Counted from the stretch's first letter, positions 36,033 through 47,839 are shown. The stretch is 64,000 bases of DNA from Heterocephalus glaber (GCF_000247695.1 NW_004624732.1:41972424-42036423); one strand, 5' to 3'. Program-made: numbers and translations. Notes: generated from the sequence alone by a model not told the origin.

Positions 36033-38879
36033 AAAATTATACATTTTTAAGATAATTATTTCTGAAGTGCCTTTGGAAGAAAGATAAAAATGAGTAAGAT
36101 AAAAATAATGTCAGTGATCCCTTTTCAAAGAAAAGAGAGTGAAGAGGGAAGAAAAATCCCAGTGTAAATAACAAAAGATAAAAACACTTTGTAAATGTGG
36201 GATAACTGTTTGTATTTATGGTAAACTTGTGTGATATACATAAAATTTAAATACTAATAGTGATGTTTTTGAAAATAAATTTTTAACAAGTTTGCTATTA
36301 GTATACCAACAATCAATCAGGTCAGTATTCATTGATACTTTTTAAAAAAGAAATTTGTTGTCTTCTAGATTGCTTTAAATTTGTCCCTTTTTATGAGTAA
36401 GCTCATTCAAATCTTTACTAAAACAAAAGACATAAGTGCAATCTAGTTCACATCCTTGTCAAATTCAAAGAGAACTAAGAAATATGAGAGCCAGCATTAA
36501 CTTTCCATGCCTCATCATTTTCTGTTTTATCAAGATGCAGTGGAAATCCTACACTATTTTTCTACACTAGTTTCCTGGAACACAATTATGCCAAATGTGA
36601 AAAACTTATTTTCTTGCCAAGTTTTGTTTGTTCAATCTTTTGGAACTTTTCTATTTTTTTTATTTTACTTCGTTGTATAATATAAATCAATGGAAAAATA
36701 AGATTCAAAGCAAAAAGTGAAGAAAAAAATTTAAGGTTCACTATGTATAATCAGGGGTTTTGTTTAAGAATTTTTATTTAACATTGTGGAGATTTGAAAG
36801 GAATGTAGTGAGGAGTTTCCACTTACGGCATTTCTTAGACTTTCATTATAGAGAGGTGTCTGTTTTGTATGGAGAACATGAGGATTCCCTAATATGCCAG
36901 GCTTCATTCACCCTTTAACATTGATATCAGTTTTCCAAAAGATCGTCTATGCTATGAGAAGATAAGCAACTTTCTCACAATTTTAAGGGCTGCAAGGAGG
37001 AAGGATGGATGCATAACTGGCACATGACTGTCATAGTCTCCTGGTTTTACCAGGTACCTGCTTTAAAATTTTGTGTCCTACTGAACTGTTAACCTAATTT
37101 ACTGTTTTGCCTCTTATTATCCCCTCTTGCTGCTCTTGTTAGTCCTTTTTTGGTCCTCAAAACATGACTTCCACAAGACATTTGAACAGACAGAAAATTT
37201 TATTAAGAGACAAAAGCTACCTGGGTGTGATAATAACAGAATCGGGCAGGAAACCACTAGCATTCAACCTTCTGTCCAGTGAGCTGAACTTCCCCCAGTC
37301 ATGTTAGCTGTAGGAAATTTCTTCCTGGAAGTTATTTTTTTGGGCTTTCACTATTCTTGCAATTTAATCTTCTGTCCCCTTTTACCCAGACTTGTCGCAT
37401 TGTTTCTTCTGGAATCCTTTTGTTACTTCCAGAACCTGTCACTCCAGTTACCTCTTTTATAAATTCACATATTATATCACCTTAAGCTAAAATATAACTT
37501 GTGCTAATAATACATAATACTATAAATATCTGTGGTGGTTTATTTCCTTCATCTTACTTGAGGAAATTTGTGCATTATGCTGTTTTCATATTTTCTCAAA
37601 ATACAGTTATCTAAGCATTTTTTGCGGATAACAAAAATTATTTCCCTGTTACAAAATGCCTTAATTCTTTTAAATATTTATAACCAAATAATCAAAGAAG
37701 TGTTATTGTTTAATTTTAAATGTGAGGATATTACATATCTGAAAGCATAAATATATTACTGTAGGTTCTAAAATATGAAGTTATATCACTTTATTAGAGA
37801 AACTTTGACCCTCATTGTGTATCATTAAGGTATATTCATAGCATGAAATTTAGAAATGTATCTATAGCTATATTTAGAACCACTTTAATTTTAATAAATT
37901 AAATATTTTCAAGGAGGATCATTGACTTTAAGGAGAAATGTTCACAACATACTTGTATGTTAATCCTCTTTTTAAAAAATTAAACTTGCTTTGTTTTATA
38001 CTAAATATTAATAGCAAGTCATCTGACAATAAAATCCTAATTATGTCCAAGAATTGCAGAATATTAAGGGTGTGAAAATTGGAGTTTTAAAATTTATTGA
38101 TAAAAAAGAAAGATCTCCCTTGCCCGAACTCTGATTCAGTTCCCCTTGTTATTGGCTTTGGCACCCTGCAGATTAAACTGCTATTCATGAAATTCACTGA
38201 GCCAGGAGCAAGCTACAATCTTTGGTTAACACAACTCTGCTTTCAAGTTAGCTTGTCAGGGAAGCTGACAGTCTCCATGATGTTACTTTGTAGGCTTCTA
38301 GGCAAAAATAGGTTGTTGAAAAGCTACACATCGAAAACTAAACCCCCAAAAGTGTGTTTTCCTTGGGCCAAATAACATAAAATGCACTTGATCTCATATT
38401 GTTTGTATTTAAGGTCTTTAGAGGGAGTAAGTGAGAAGCAGTAGAAATGGAGAAAGAGCTGGTAATTCCAACTCAAAATATGGTTGAAAAAAAGAAGACA
38501 AGCTAACCCACAAAAGAAAAAAAATAAATCCCTCCAGAACTCTGCTTCATCTTCAATAAGAGTTCACGTACTTACCAACTTTGTTGAACATTGGCCTAAT
38601 ATTTTTCCTAGATGTTAAAAATGAGAAAGTGAAGAAAATAAAATAAGATCCTCTCAAACTTTTATACAAATTGCTGCCAAATTTCTTAACATTATACTGT
38701 ATTTCACAAACCAATATTGCAAAAGTAGGTCTGTGTGTATAAAAAACATGACATACATTATAGTAGAGATGTAATAACTGTTAAATACTGCAGTTTAGTT
38801 GTTTCTATTCAGTTTTTTTATCTAGTTTTCATGCTGTCCAACTTTCTTTTTGGAGAATCTCAGCTTTACATATTTTAAA
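36033..38879. other. Unassigned AT-rich DNA
   Basis: Frames at 37568-37750 and 38097-38375 are unsupported. 36780-37460 is slightly richer and may hold diverged repeats that I cannot name. Confidence 0.35.
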
Positions 38880-39650
38880 TTATTAATCACAATTCAAATC
38901 TAGCATTGGGTTATTAATGCACACTGTTGAAAGCTGATTACAGCATTGTGATTGGAGACATAATTAGTGCTGTAATGTTGGTACCCAGTCTTCCATTCTA
39001 TTTTCTCACAAATAAATTAAAATAGTGTTTAATTATGATATTTTTCAGCATTCATTTTCTAGTTTAATAAGGTTTCCTGACAGATAACTGCACCAATTAT
39101 GTGTGCTGTGTGATAAATGTTTAATAGCAGAAAATGAACTTAGTTATAAGCACATTTTGTTTATTTTAAATCTCTTCAATAGGAAACAAATGCACATTTA
39201 TCTTATTGCTTTCCTCATATAATTATTTATATATGGGGATTTGTAATAAGTATGGTATTGTCTGTTGACATTCTTCCTTTGTTTTGAAGAGGAAAATGGA
39301 TGTGAATACACACATTCAGATGCTGAAATGTCATAGTTTCTCTTATTGTACACCTTATTATCATTTCCAAATGCAAAGGGATTCTTGCGTGCTCCTTTTG
39401 AAAACTTTCAGCCTCATAATTGGGGTGATAAGGATGGGCTCATGGCTATGCAGCTGTGAAGATGGAAAGCAATGGCCCAAATTTCATCTGAAAACACGAA
39501 TGAGTCTTGCTGCTGATGAAGTTCGCAGCAAACATTGTCCGAGGACAGCCTCTTGATAAAATGTAGTTCAAAGGTGTGAGAACAACAATTAATCATCCTG
39601 CTACTTACCTGCCCTGAGCTGAATTTAATTAAACACAGTTCATACTTCTA
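38880..39650. promoter_or_regulatory. Candidate conserved noncoding element / enhancer
   Basis: A repeat-free stretch with even complexity and clustered transcription-factor-like words. A 9-bp inverted repeat ATTACAGCA (38937-38945) / TGCTGTAAT (38968-38976) surrounds GTGATTGG and CATAATTAG (homeodomain core). At 39567-39594 lie TTCAAAG (TCF/LEF-like), AGGTGTGA (T-box half site) and ACAATTAATC (SOX- plus homeodomain-like) within 28 bp. The 90-codon plus frame at 39284-39556 has no domain and is not proposed as coding. Single motifs like these are common by chance; the case rests on clustering and absence of repeats. Confidence 0.3.
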
Positions 39651-40118
39651 TACCTCCTCCCATCATGCCTTTAGAGGTTTCAAACTACTGGAGTTGGCAT
39701 CTTGTAAAGGCAGAAAATTATACTGGGATGAAAAAAGGAAGGGAATCTTGATTATTAAAAATGTGGCTTTCATTATTATGAAAAATCAGGAAAAATAGGT
39801 CAAGGAAGTACACTAGCATTATGACATAGGGAACAATCATAATCTTTTACAAGGCTTCATTTTGCAGAAATACATTAAGTGAATTTCCCCTAAAGATTAA
39901 TGTTATATTTACAATTAATTTTAAATAAAATTTACAAGTTACTATGCTAACTATTCTGAAACCCAGTACTTAAGGATACCTTAAAAAATGAAAATATAAT
40001 TATTTGGTAGAACAGCTCCAATTTTATATACAGTATTTGAATGAAGATACCATAGTTCTTCACCAGCATCACTGACAGAAATAAAAAGCTGCTAATCTTT
40101 ATAAAGATGCTCTATATT
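39651..40118. other. Unassigned AT-rich DNA
   Basis: No supported feature. Confidence 0.4.
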
Positions 40119-40309
40119 AAGATAATTATAATGGCTGGGTATGTTGGCACACGCTTATAACCCCAGCACTCAGGAGGCTGAGACAGGAGGATCACTGGAT
40201 GTTCAAGGCCAGCCTGGGTTACATAGCTCAAGGCCAGCCTGAACCTCGTAGCAAGATCCTGTCTCAAAAAGCAAAACAAAACAACAACAACAAAAAGATA
40301 GTTGTAATG
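40119..40309 (+). mobile_element. B1 SINE with 15-bp TSDs
   Basis: The body 40134-40294 reads GCTGGGTATGTTGGCACACG, CCCCAGCACTCAGGAGGCTG, CAAGGCCAGCCTGGGTTACA, CAAGGCCAGCCTGAACCTCG and GCAAGATCCTGTCTC, with an AAC-rich tail. The doubled CAAGGCCAGCCTG unit is the rodent B1 internal duplication. The TSDs AAGATAATTATAATG and AAGATAGTTGTAATG differ at two bases. The minus 115-codon frame at 40112-40459 is a by-product. Confidence 0.93.
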
Positions 40310-41465
40310 ATTTTCAATTAACAATACTATTTCCAATATAGTAACCAGGATAGTAATTAAGCTTATTTTAATATGTAGGAATTTGAAGGATTTTAAGTAG
40401 TTTTGCAAATTAATAAGCTTTCCTTTTTCCCCATGCATGTCTCTGTCCACTGTCTTCATGATTCAATGAGTATAAAAGAAGATAATACATATTTATATAT
40501 AATCATGTTACCTATTTTGCCATAAATCACTTCTGCCAATATTTTTCTTATTTGGAAAAGTATAAGCAATGTGGTAGGCATTCCAAACACAGTCATTATA
40601 TCTTGAAATTATTATTTAATTTATTTAATTCCATATACATTCATTAAGCCAACAGGCTTTCTTCAATGTCATGTTGACTGCCAGAGCAGAGTCAAGGAAA
40701 GTACACAAAAGGCTTTTTTCTTAACCAAGGTAACACTTCCTTGTTGGAATGTCTCTAAAATAAGCACATAATACATAAAGTACCTGAATGAGGAGAATTC
40801 ATAAAAAGAGAATCAATATGACATAGAGTTTTCGGTGAAGAAATGGAGTGGGAGTTGAGAGCCCTCATTATTGGGAGAAATGGTAGTCTTTGTAGTTTAC
40901 CACGGAGCTCATTCGTAACTAATTGTTGAGAGAATCAGGTTAATCCTTTACAGGAAATATCTTTTGGAAGTGCATAGAGCTCTGTACCACCTAACGTGAT
41001 GGAATAAACCCTGGGAGTTTCCATCTCTACCTAGTTTTCCTTTATATTATCCAACCATCCCCAGACCCATGAGAGAAAGCAAGCATTTTGTGGTAGTGTT
41101 TTTCTTATTGAGTGTTCTTCATTGTGCCCTATCTGCCCTGTGTCCCTGCTTACTTTCCTAGAATAGTTGGACACAACTATTAACATGAGGTCTGGGACTT
41201 CTCAGTGCGACGTGATGAGAGAACGTCTCCTTCCCTTTACTGATAGGAACATCTGTTCCACAATACCAATCCATCAGGTTTCAGACATTATTCAGTGTTT
41301 TTAATGTTTCATCTCCTATGTATAATCTTCTATAATTACTCAAAATCAATGAACCTTATATCATAAATAAAGGTTTCCAGTGTCCATTGTAATTTAGTGA
41401 AGATACTCAGCAAAGAGGTCCTCTGGTAGGCATCATTAGCTACCTGGGTCTTGAATTCTGTGTAA
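40310..41465. other. Unassigned DNA, moderately complex
   Basis: 40600-40660 has L2/MIR-like words (ATACATTCATTAAGCCAACA) but is too short to call. 40930-41440 is less AT-rich and has no frame. It may hold an unrecognised LTR. Confidence 0.3.
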
Positions 41466-41467
41466 GT

Positions 41468-41805
41468 CAGCTTTTTGCTTATGTGATCAAAATGCCTTAC
41501 ATACACAACAGGAAGGAGAAAACAGTTCCTTCTGCCTCATCGTTTTCAAGCTTCCAGTCCAAACTCAGCTGGCTCTAAGGCATAAATATCATGGGGAAGG
41601 AGCTGAGAGAAGAATACTGCTCAGCTTGCAGCAGCTAAAAAGGAGAGAACAAGGGAAGAGCCTGTCATAAAGGAGCCAGGGACCAGATAAACTGCTGAAA
41701 GCCAGGATCCCATGACCTGGTCAGCCATGAAAAGAAGTGTACTTTACTAATCTCCTAAGTCTCCCTCAAGCCAATCAAATTGTCAATCAAGATTAACCTT
41801 CGGAG
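41468..41805 (-). mobile_element. ERVL-MaLR LTR, antisense, truncated
   Basis: GTCAGCTTTTTGCTTATGTG, ATCAAAATGCCTTACATACA, CTTCCAGTCCAAACTCAGCT then GGCTCTAAGGC, AGGAGCCAGGGACCAGATAA and CTGGTCAGCC match the reverse complement of rodent MT/ORR1-like MaLR LTRs in order. The U3 part is missing or highly diverged. Confidence 0.65.
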
Positions 41806-42548
41806 ATTTCTTATTTTTTTCCTGTTATACCTCCCTCTCCCAATCTCCCTCCCCAACCATGAGATCTGTTACCTATTTTTCTACAAATCAGAGTACTCAT
41901 TTGCACTTGAGTTTTCCATCAGGAACAATTTCCTATTAAATTTGTGTGTGTGACATGAGGAAGGCCAAATGAATGAAGACTATGAAGAAAAAGTGAAAAC
42001 ACTTTGACATAACATTCATTAATTTCTATTGAAACTCCTAAGCTCCCAGATAATAGCTGTTTTCAGTCTTTACACCCTTGGAATTACAGGAATATCAATG
42101 ACATTTGCCTTTTTCAATTATTCGATATAGAACTCTTGAGCCAAATAAAATTGTAAACATACATTTATGAAAGGAAAATATTGCAGTCTGAACTGTGAAG
42201 GATGAGAACATATTTTTGCCTTTCACATTCCTAGGCATTTATTTTTCAGAGAGGTTACCATTATTTATTATTATTATGTAGAACATACTCTCATTATTTT
42301 TCTTTGATCCTCTGATCTCTAATAAAGTTACTTATATTTGAAGGGGAGGAGTCAAATCTTTGTTTCTATTTACAAGTCTATACAATTTCAAATTTCAGTA
42401 CTTTCTTCCAATAAGGCATTGAATTTTGGACGTATATTTCTGAAAATTTTATCCTGCTTTCTTCTGAATGAAAGTCTTCAGATTATAGGAGGAAAGATGT
42501 CCATGATACCGTTGTCCATCTAGTATCCATTGTGCCTCACATTCTCTT
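41806..42548. other. Unassigned AT-rich DNA
   Basis: No supported feature. The 61-codon frame at 42338-42523 is a chance frame. Confidence 0.4.
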
Positions 42549-42942
42549 GCTGAAGGAAGATTCCTGACTTGAGAGTCTACATGGTGCTAGGTTATGGTTT
42601 TACTACCCAAATGTCACAGACTTGAGCACATACAATTTTCAAATAAGTGTTTCACAGACCACATAATTAAGAACACTTGTGAATATGAGAAGCAATTATA
42701 TTTTCCTAAATATGAATGTTGATGTCAAGGCATTTTCCCACCTAGAAGAGCTATCTCCATCTAAGCATGGACAAACAGATATTATCTCTAGTGGTGTCCC
42801 TATACACGAGCTGAGAGCTTTGTATATTGTGTAATTACACATATACACATTGCACATGGTAAATACATATTGGTTGGATGAATTAATAAACATGAATAAA
42901 TGAAAAAAAGAGACTAAGACTCATTTCCATCCCCTTCTGTCT
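42549..42942 (+). repeat. Local direct repeat, copy 1
   Basis: Homologous to 44208-44445. Shared runs include ACATACAATTTTCAAATAAG, AATATGAGAAGCAA, TTTTCCTAAATATGAATG, TGATGTCAA, CCCACCTAGAA and TATGGACAAACAG/CATGGACAAACAG, and after a gap ACTCATTTCCA. Copy 1 carries about 130 bp (roughly 42780-42910) absent from copy 2. That extra part ends in an L2/MIR-like tail (GGTAAATACATATTGGTTGG then ATGAATTAATAAA). Confidence 0.85.
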
Positions 42943-42961
42943 CTCTCTCTCTCTCTCTCTC
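42943..42961 (+). repeat. (CT)n microsatellite
   Basis: A TCTCTC run directly after copy 1 of the local repeat. Confidence 0.9.
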
Positions 42962-44207
42962 GACTTGTCATTAGTAATGAGTCATTGGGGTCCATCTGTC
43001 CTGCAGAGCCAATCCACCATAATGGAACTGACTTTGATTGAAAATAGCTGTAAGCATTTGCTTCTGACTCTTCCTTATGTCACACCCTCCTGTAGGATGC
43101 ATGACATTCTATCACAGGCTTATGCCTAGAACTGCTTTTGTAGGCATGTGACCAGTTGGTAGCGCAGAGCCTTTGCTCAAAAGGGGGCCTTGTGTTTGGG
43201 GTTTCATGTTCGTAATAATTATCTTGGTGATCTTACCAATTCCAATTTTGAAATTAGGTTTTGTAAGTAAATTCCAATTGGATAATGGAACACATGCTTT
43301 GGAGTTTGGAGCCTTAGTTCACATTAGGTTTGCATCCCATTGTCTCTATACTTCCTGGTTCAAATTCTCAGATGCCTCCTCCCTAGCACTCTCAAAAAAT
43401 AAGTATTAGTTGGAAGTCCCTAGAGAAGAGGTCTGTGATTTCCCTGAAGAGGAAATTCAGCCCATGAAGACAGCTACAGCCTGTGATCCATTGTTCTTAG
43501 CCTGTCATTCTTGACAATGTGTCCTTCAGATTTCAAAATGTATGGTCAGCCCCCCTGACCATTTAATATAACTGTTAACAAATAACTCCTAAAGGCTGAG
43601 CTCTGGCACAGGACATATTCTATAATATAACAAGTGTGGCCAAAATCAGGCCTATGAAAGGAAAATTCAGTAAAAGAATTCATTTTAGAGTAATACTAAC
43701 CATGGATATTTAGTGATTGTTTTAAAAAATTAAACTGCCTTTTAAGTTTTAAAAACCATAATTATTTCTTAGCTTTATTTTCTCTAACAAGGGAATCTGT
43801 GCTTTAATTTCTTAAATTAAGTTACACGTGCTAGCGTGAGAAGATTGTGAAAATTCTTACTTATCAGAGGCTTCTTACTTACCCGTCCTAATATTTTGTA
43901 TGTCTCAACTCTCAGAAATTGTTTGCTTTCAAAATTTATCAGAATAAGTTACTTATGCATGTGATTTTCAATGTCATGATTTGAGTCATATGCATTAGCT
44001 AGAAGTTAAAATTTTATTTATCTGAGTCAGGTAAGATGAAATAAAAGTATGGCCGAATAAAAATGGTACACATGTTTAAAGAAGGCCTCAGTCCAAAAAT
44101 GTTATCTATGGTGATGAGTAAGGAAGTATACTAGACCAGATGTACAGAAAAGAAAAGCAGGGTGGCCTGATTTATCCTCGGAAATATAAACTGTACCTTA
44201 GGCAGAT
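42962..44207. other. Unassigned DNA between the two repeat copies
   Basis: 42965-43400 is somewhat richer and holds a 78-codon frame (43173-43409) with no domain. 43420-43620 has LTR-like flavour but no consensus that I can fix. Confidence 0.35.
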
Positions 44208-44445
44208 GCTGAAAGCAGAATTCATGGTTCTAGGCTATGGTTTTTCTATCAAAATCTCACCAACTTTTCACATACAATTTTCAAATAAGCATTTCAAAGA
44301 CCACACTAAGAACAACCACGAATATGAGAAGCAACTATGTTTTCCTAAATATGAATGCTGATGTCAATACACTGTCCCACCTAGAAAAGCCATCTCCACC
44401 TAAATATGGACAAACAGCCTCCACTCATTTCCACCTCCCTTCTTT
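44208..44445 (+). repeat. Local direct repeat, copy 2
   Basis: Second copy of 42549-42942 in the same orientation, about 1.66 kb away. It starts at GCTGAAAG and ends at CCACCTCCCTTCTTTTCACA. It lacks the ~130-bp interior of copy 1. Frames at 44140-44539 cover it only because it is AT-rich and short of stops. Confidence 0.85.
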
Positions 44446-44567
44446 TCACAGAATAGAAATGGAGACAATGAAAAAGAAAAAGGCCAAAGCTTGTTCTCAG
44501 TTCTTTCAGTCAGAGCCTTTTTATAAATCTACCTTTTAAGAAGAAGCATACAAAGATCTGGATTAAG

Positions 44568-44692
44568 ACTAAGAACATTCTTGAGCTGAGGATTTAGCTC
44601 AGTGGTACTGCCACATGCCTTGCAAGCACAAGGTCCTGAGTTCAATCCCCAGTACCAAAAAAAAAAAAAAAAAAAAAACTAATAACATTCTT
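44568..44692 (+). mobile_element. ID SINE with 15-bp TSDs
   Basis: TSDs ACTAAGAACATTCTT (44568-44582) and ACTAATAACATTCTT (44678-44692), one mismatch. The body is GAGCTGAGGATTTAGCTCAG, TGGTACTGCCACATGCCTTG, CAAGCACAAGGTCCTGAGTT then CAATCCCCAGTACC and an uninterrupted A tail of about 22. Same subfamily as the 31.58-kb copy (GCACAAGGTCCTGAG). Confidence 0.95.
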
Positions 44693-44799
44693 ATTTAAGT
44701 ATCACAGTTTCAGATTCTTATAGAGAAACATGCAGTAAAACTAGAAGACTTCTGACAAGAGAAACTTACAATATCTAAGTGATTTCTCTTTCTACTGTT

Positions 44800-44896
44800 T
44801 TGTTTGTTTGTTTTGTTTGTTTTGGTGCTGGAGATGGAACCCAAGGCTCCAAACATGCTAAGTCCATGCTATACCACTGAGCTACATTCCCATTCT
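44800..44896 (-). mobile_element. Old ID-like SINE, antisense
   Basis: A (TTTG)n tail, then GGTGCTGGAGATGGAACCCA, AGGCTCCAAACATGCTAAGT, CCATGCTATACCACTGAGCT then ACATTCCCA. This is the reverse complement of an old tRNA-derived unit with CTACCACTGAGCTA-type A box. Confidence 0.8.
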
Positions 44897-45250
44897 CTAT
44901 TTCCCAATATTTTTAATATTTTTTGACTTGAGGTTCTTCAGGTTTTCTACATTGTAGTAGGATATGTATGTATTTCCATTTATTCTTCTTAGGATCTACT
45001 ACTACAAATGTAATTTGTCATGCATTTAAAACATTCCTAAAAATTGTAACTTAGGTTTTCAAATACTGCCCCTCTCTAATCTTGTTCTTTATTTCTAGAA
45101 CCCCTTTTAAGCACCCAGGAGACATTTTTAGCATGTTTTCAAAAACAATTTTACCCTAGCTTTTCTACTTTTCGTCTTTGGTGCTGTGTGAAACTGTCTT
45201 TGTAGTTACTTCAGTGTTACCTTTCAATTCCTGAACTCTCTTTTCATTTG
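44897..45250. other. Unassigned AT-rich DNA
   Basis: No supported feature. Confidence 0.4.
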
Positions 45251-45641
45251 TGTCTTAGTTACTTTCCTCACTTTGATTAGACAAAATACCTGACATCCCA
45301 AGTTAAAGAGGAAAAGGTTTATTTAGCTCACAGTTTGTAGAAGTTGCAGTTCATAATCAGCTGGCTCCAAGACAGGGTTGCATGGCAGAGGGGGTGACAG
45401 TTCACATTCACGGGGAAAGACAACAAAAGCAACAAGGGACCTTAGCAGCATCTTTCTGCTTCTTTTATTCCATCCAGATTACTGGGATTAGGGCAGTGCC
45501 AAACCAATCACTCACATGAGGTGGTTTAGCATATGCCCTTAATCTCAGCATCACACATTCCAGATTCAGCAACCTCTGAAAAAGAAAGCCCCACCTCATC
45601 CCCATGATGCTTTGGGGAACATCTGAACACAAGCCATAACA
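45251..45641 (-). mobile_element. ERVL-MaLR LTR, antisense, near full length
   Basis: Begins TGTCTTAGTTACTTTCCTCA, then AAAGAGGAAAAGGTTTATTT (complement of the AATAAA region), ATAATCAGCTGGCTCCAAGA, AAAGCCCCACCTCATCCCCA and GAACACAAGCCATAACA. The TG...CA ends are consistent with a solo LTR of about 391 bp. No 5-bp TSD is obvious. Confidence 0.7.
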
Positions 45642-45858
45642 AGTTATGTGTCATTTACAGTTTAATTACTTATTCAGTTTTTACATACTAACAATTATAT
45701 TTATTTAATAATTTAATAACAATTATATTTATTTTCAGAAATTCTTGTTTAGTTTATTTTATATCTTTTTGGCATTTTAATAATATACTTTTTCTTATTT
45801 TTCTGTCCGAACTTCACTTCCCGGTCTTCATCTTCTAGTACCTCAATTAAACTTCTCT
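45642..45858. other. AT-rich spacer between two LTRs
   Basis: Contains a short internal direct repeat (ACAATTATATTTATTTAATA and AACAATTATATTTATTTTCA). Otherwise nothing. Confidence 0.5.
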
Positions 45859-46200
45859 GTCTTAGTCTGGGTTATTTTGCTTTCCATTACTATAAAAAAT
45901 TCTTAAGATTATTAGCTTAAAGACAGAAAAGCTTTATTTTAGTGCAGAGTTTCCAAGCTCTCAGTCCATGATCAATGATCTTATTGATTTCAGGCCTGTG
46001 TCAAAGAACTCCATCATGGTGTTTCTGTTGAGTGGATTAAACCACTCAAGTCATTGTCAGGAAAAAAAAAGAGAAGAGGAAAGAGCAGGGCTACACAGTC
46101 TTTGCTAAGAGCATACATCCAGCAGCCTGAAGAGCTTCTACCAGGCCTGCTTCTACATGTTCCAACCCCTCCTGTGGTGCCACCCTGAAAAGCCAACTTT
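45859..46200 (-). mobile_element. MaLR-like LTR, antisense, diverged
   Basis: TGTCTTAGTCTGGGTTATTT, TTTCCATTACTATAAAAAAT, AGACAGAAAAGCTTTATTTT, CAAGCTCTCAGTCCATGATC and the ACCAGGCCTGCTTCTACATG then TTCCAACCCCTCC region fit an antisense rodent LTR. The end is uncertain. Confidence 0.55.
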
Positions 46201-46289
46201 TACCAGCATGGACCTCTAGGAACATTTAAGGCTACAGTGTAGCACAGTCTCACAGCCTTCATTACTGGCTTCACAGATGACACTCCAGG

Positions 46290-46685
46290 GTACGTGGACT
46301 TCTGATTCTCTCCTCCTGGAGCACTCTTCACCTGGATAGGCATCTCTCTGACTTGCTTCCTTAGCTCTGTCAGCTTCAAGTATCTTTTGCTCAGCAAAGC
46401 TTTCTCTATCCCCAGTGTAAAATTGAAATCACACCCTTACCTGGAACTTCCTACCCATCTCCCTTGCTTTATTTTTATCCATAGCATCATTTGTATTCAT
46501 TTCATCATGACATATATTTAACTCGCTGTACTTTGTATCTGTCTCTTAGAACTAAAAGGTAAATTCCATAAAGGTCATCATGGGGGTGGTGGTGTTAATT
46601 CTTTTAAACCCAGTAACTAGAAAAATGCCTGACCTAATTGTTTCTCAATAAATGTTAGTTAAGTAAAATAAATATTTGTTGTTAA
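46290..46685 (+). mobile_element. L2 LINE 3' end
   Basis: CTCCTGGAGCACTCTTCACC, CTTCCTACCCATCTCCCTTG then CTTTATTTTTATCCATAGCA, CTGTACTTTGTATCTGTCTC, ACCCAGTAACTAGAAAAATG then CCTGACC and TCAATAAATGTTAGTTAAG follow the L2 3' end (CTTTATTTTTCTCCATAGCA...CTCAATAAATATTTGTTGAA). Confidence 0.8.
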
Positions 46686-46884
46686 ATGAACAATCTTCCA
46701 TTTTCTGTGTTAATTCTTTTTGAAATCTAGTGCAATAATTCTATTGAAAAATTTTGGAATGAAACACAGAGTGCTGAGCTATATCCCGAGTGTATTACAT
46801 TTTATTTTATATAGTTCATTTCTTTCCAAGGTTTTTTGTTTTTATTGTTATTTTCTGTTTTTATGTTGTTTTGTTTGTTTTTTG

Positions 46885-46982
46885 AAGCAGCGTCTCAATA
46901 CGTGGCACAGGCTTGTCCTTGAACTCCTGATTCTCCTGCCTCAGTCTCCTGAATGGGATTTATGTCACTGTGTATAGCTTAA
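46885..46982 (-). mobile_element. B1-like SINE, antisense
   Basis: GAAGCAGCGTCTCAATACGT, CCTTGAACTCCTGATTCTCC then TGCCTCAGTCTCCTGAATGG is the reverse complement of a 7SL-derived monomer. The T/G-rich run before it is the tail. Old copy without a clear TSD. Confidence 0.8.
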
Positions 46983-47351
46983 ATGAAGTTCTTCAATGTC
47001 CATTTTTTCTAGTTGTGTTTTGAGCCAAATTATACTTGGATTATAACAATTTATAATGGAATTATGGGCTATGATATTATTGACTTTTAATTTAAAAAAA
47101 TTTTATTTAAGAAGGGCTAAAGGACTTCTCCAGTTCATATTGTATATATTTGTTTCTTAGCTTTATATTTTTATCTACAGGAACCTACCAAGACCTCAAA
47201 TAAAGACCTTTTCTTAGGAATTTTGTTATTGATCCAAGAGCACTGTAGATTACTGATCACTTGTGAGGGTCATTTCTTAGCTTTCTGGTAAACCACAGGA
47301 GTTTAAATACTGAACTTAGCTCCAAGGAAGCTCAGGTGAGTTCTAGTTTCT
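46983..47351. other. Unassigned AT-rich DNA
   Basis: No supported feature. Confidence 0.4.
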
Positions 47352-47412
47352 TTCCTTGCCTTTCCTTTCCTTTCCTTTCCTTTCCTTTCCTTTCCTTTTC
47401 TTTTCTTTTTTC
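47352..47412 (+). repeat. (CCTTT)n polypyrimidine repeat
   Basis: Nine or so tandem CCTTT units, then CTTTT units. The antisense KGKERKGKERKGK frame is the translation of this repeat, not a protein. Confidence 0.95.
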
Positions 47413-47838
47413 CTTCTTTCTCTCCCCCCACCTTGTTTTGTTCTGAGCTCTTAGGCAGATACAAACAAGACTCCATTTCTATGGTCTTCTTTGCCAGTAG
47501 AAAGAGCTCCACAATCTTCTTTTATGCTGCCCTAAAGGTTCTCCTTTGGTAGTGGTCATTTTGTTTCTATTTCCTTGCATACTTATGGGCTTATCTTTTA
47601 TCTCTGTGTACCTTAACCACCATACTATGCAAAAAAGTCTTTAAATATGATTATTTTCATTATCAAACTGATTTTTTGGAGAAATTTTGACCTTCTAATC
47701 AATCACATTGTTAGAAATAGCAATCTAGAAACTGTACGAACCCTATAGCAGTCACAACACAGTACTACAAACTGTGTTTTTTAGAATATCAGAAATATTC
47801 TGAAAAGTTCATAGATCTGAGAGATTGAATTTCAAAAT
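47413..47838. other. Unassigned DNA
   Basis: No supported feature. Confidence 0.4.
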
Positions 47839-47839
47839 C

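Noticed and set aside
40112..40459. 115-codon minus frame
   Set aside because: Mostly the reverse strand of a B1 SINE with its flanks.
47303..47512. Lys/Arg/Gly-rich 69-codon minus frame
   Set aside because: Translation of the (CCTTT)n simple repeat.
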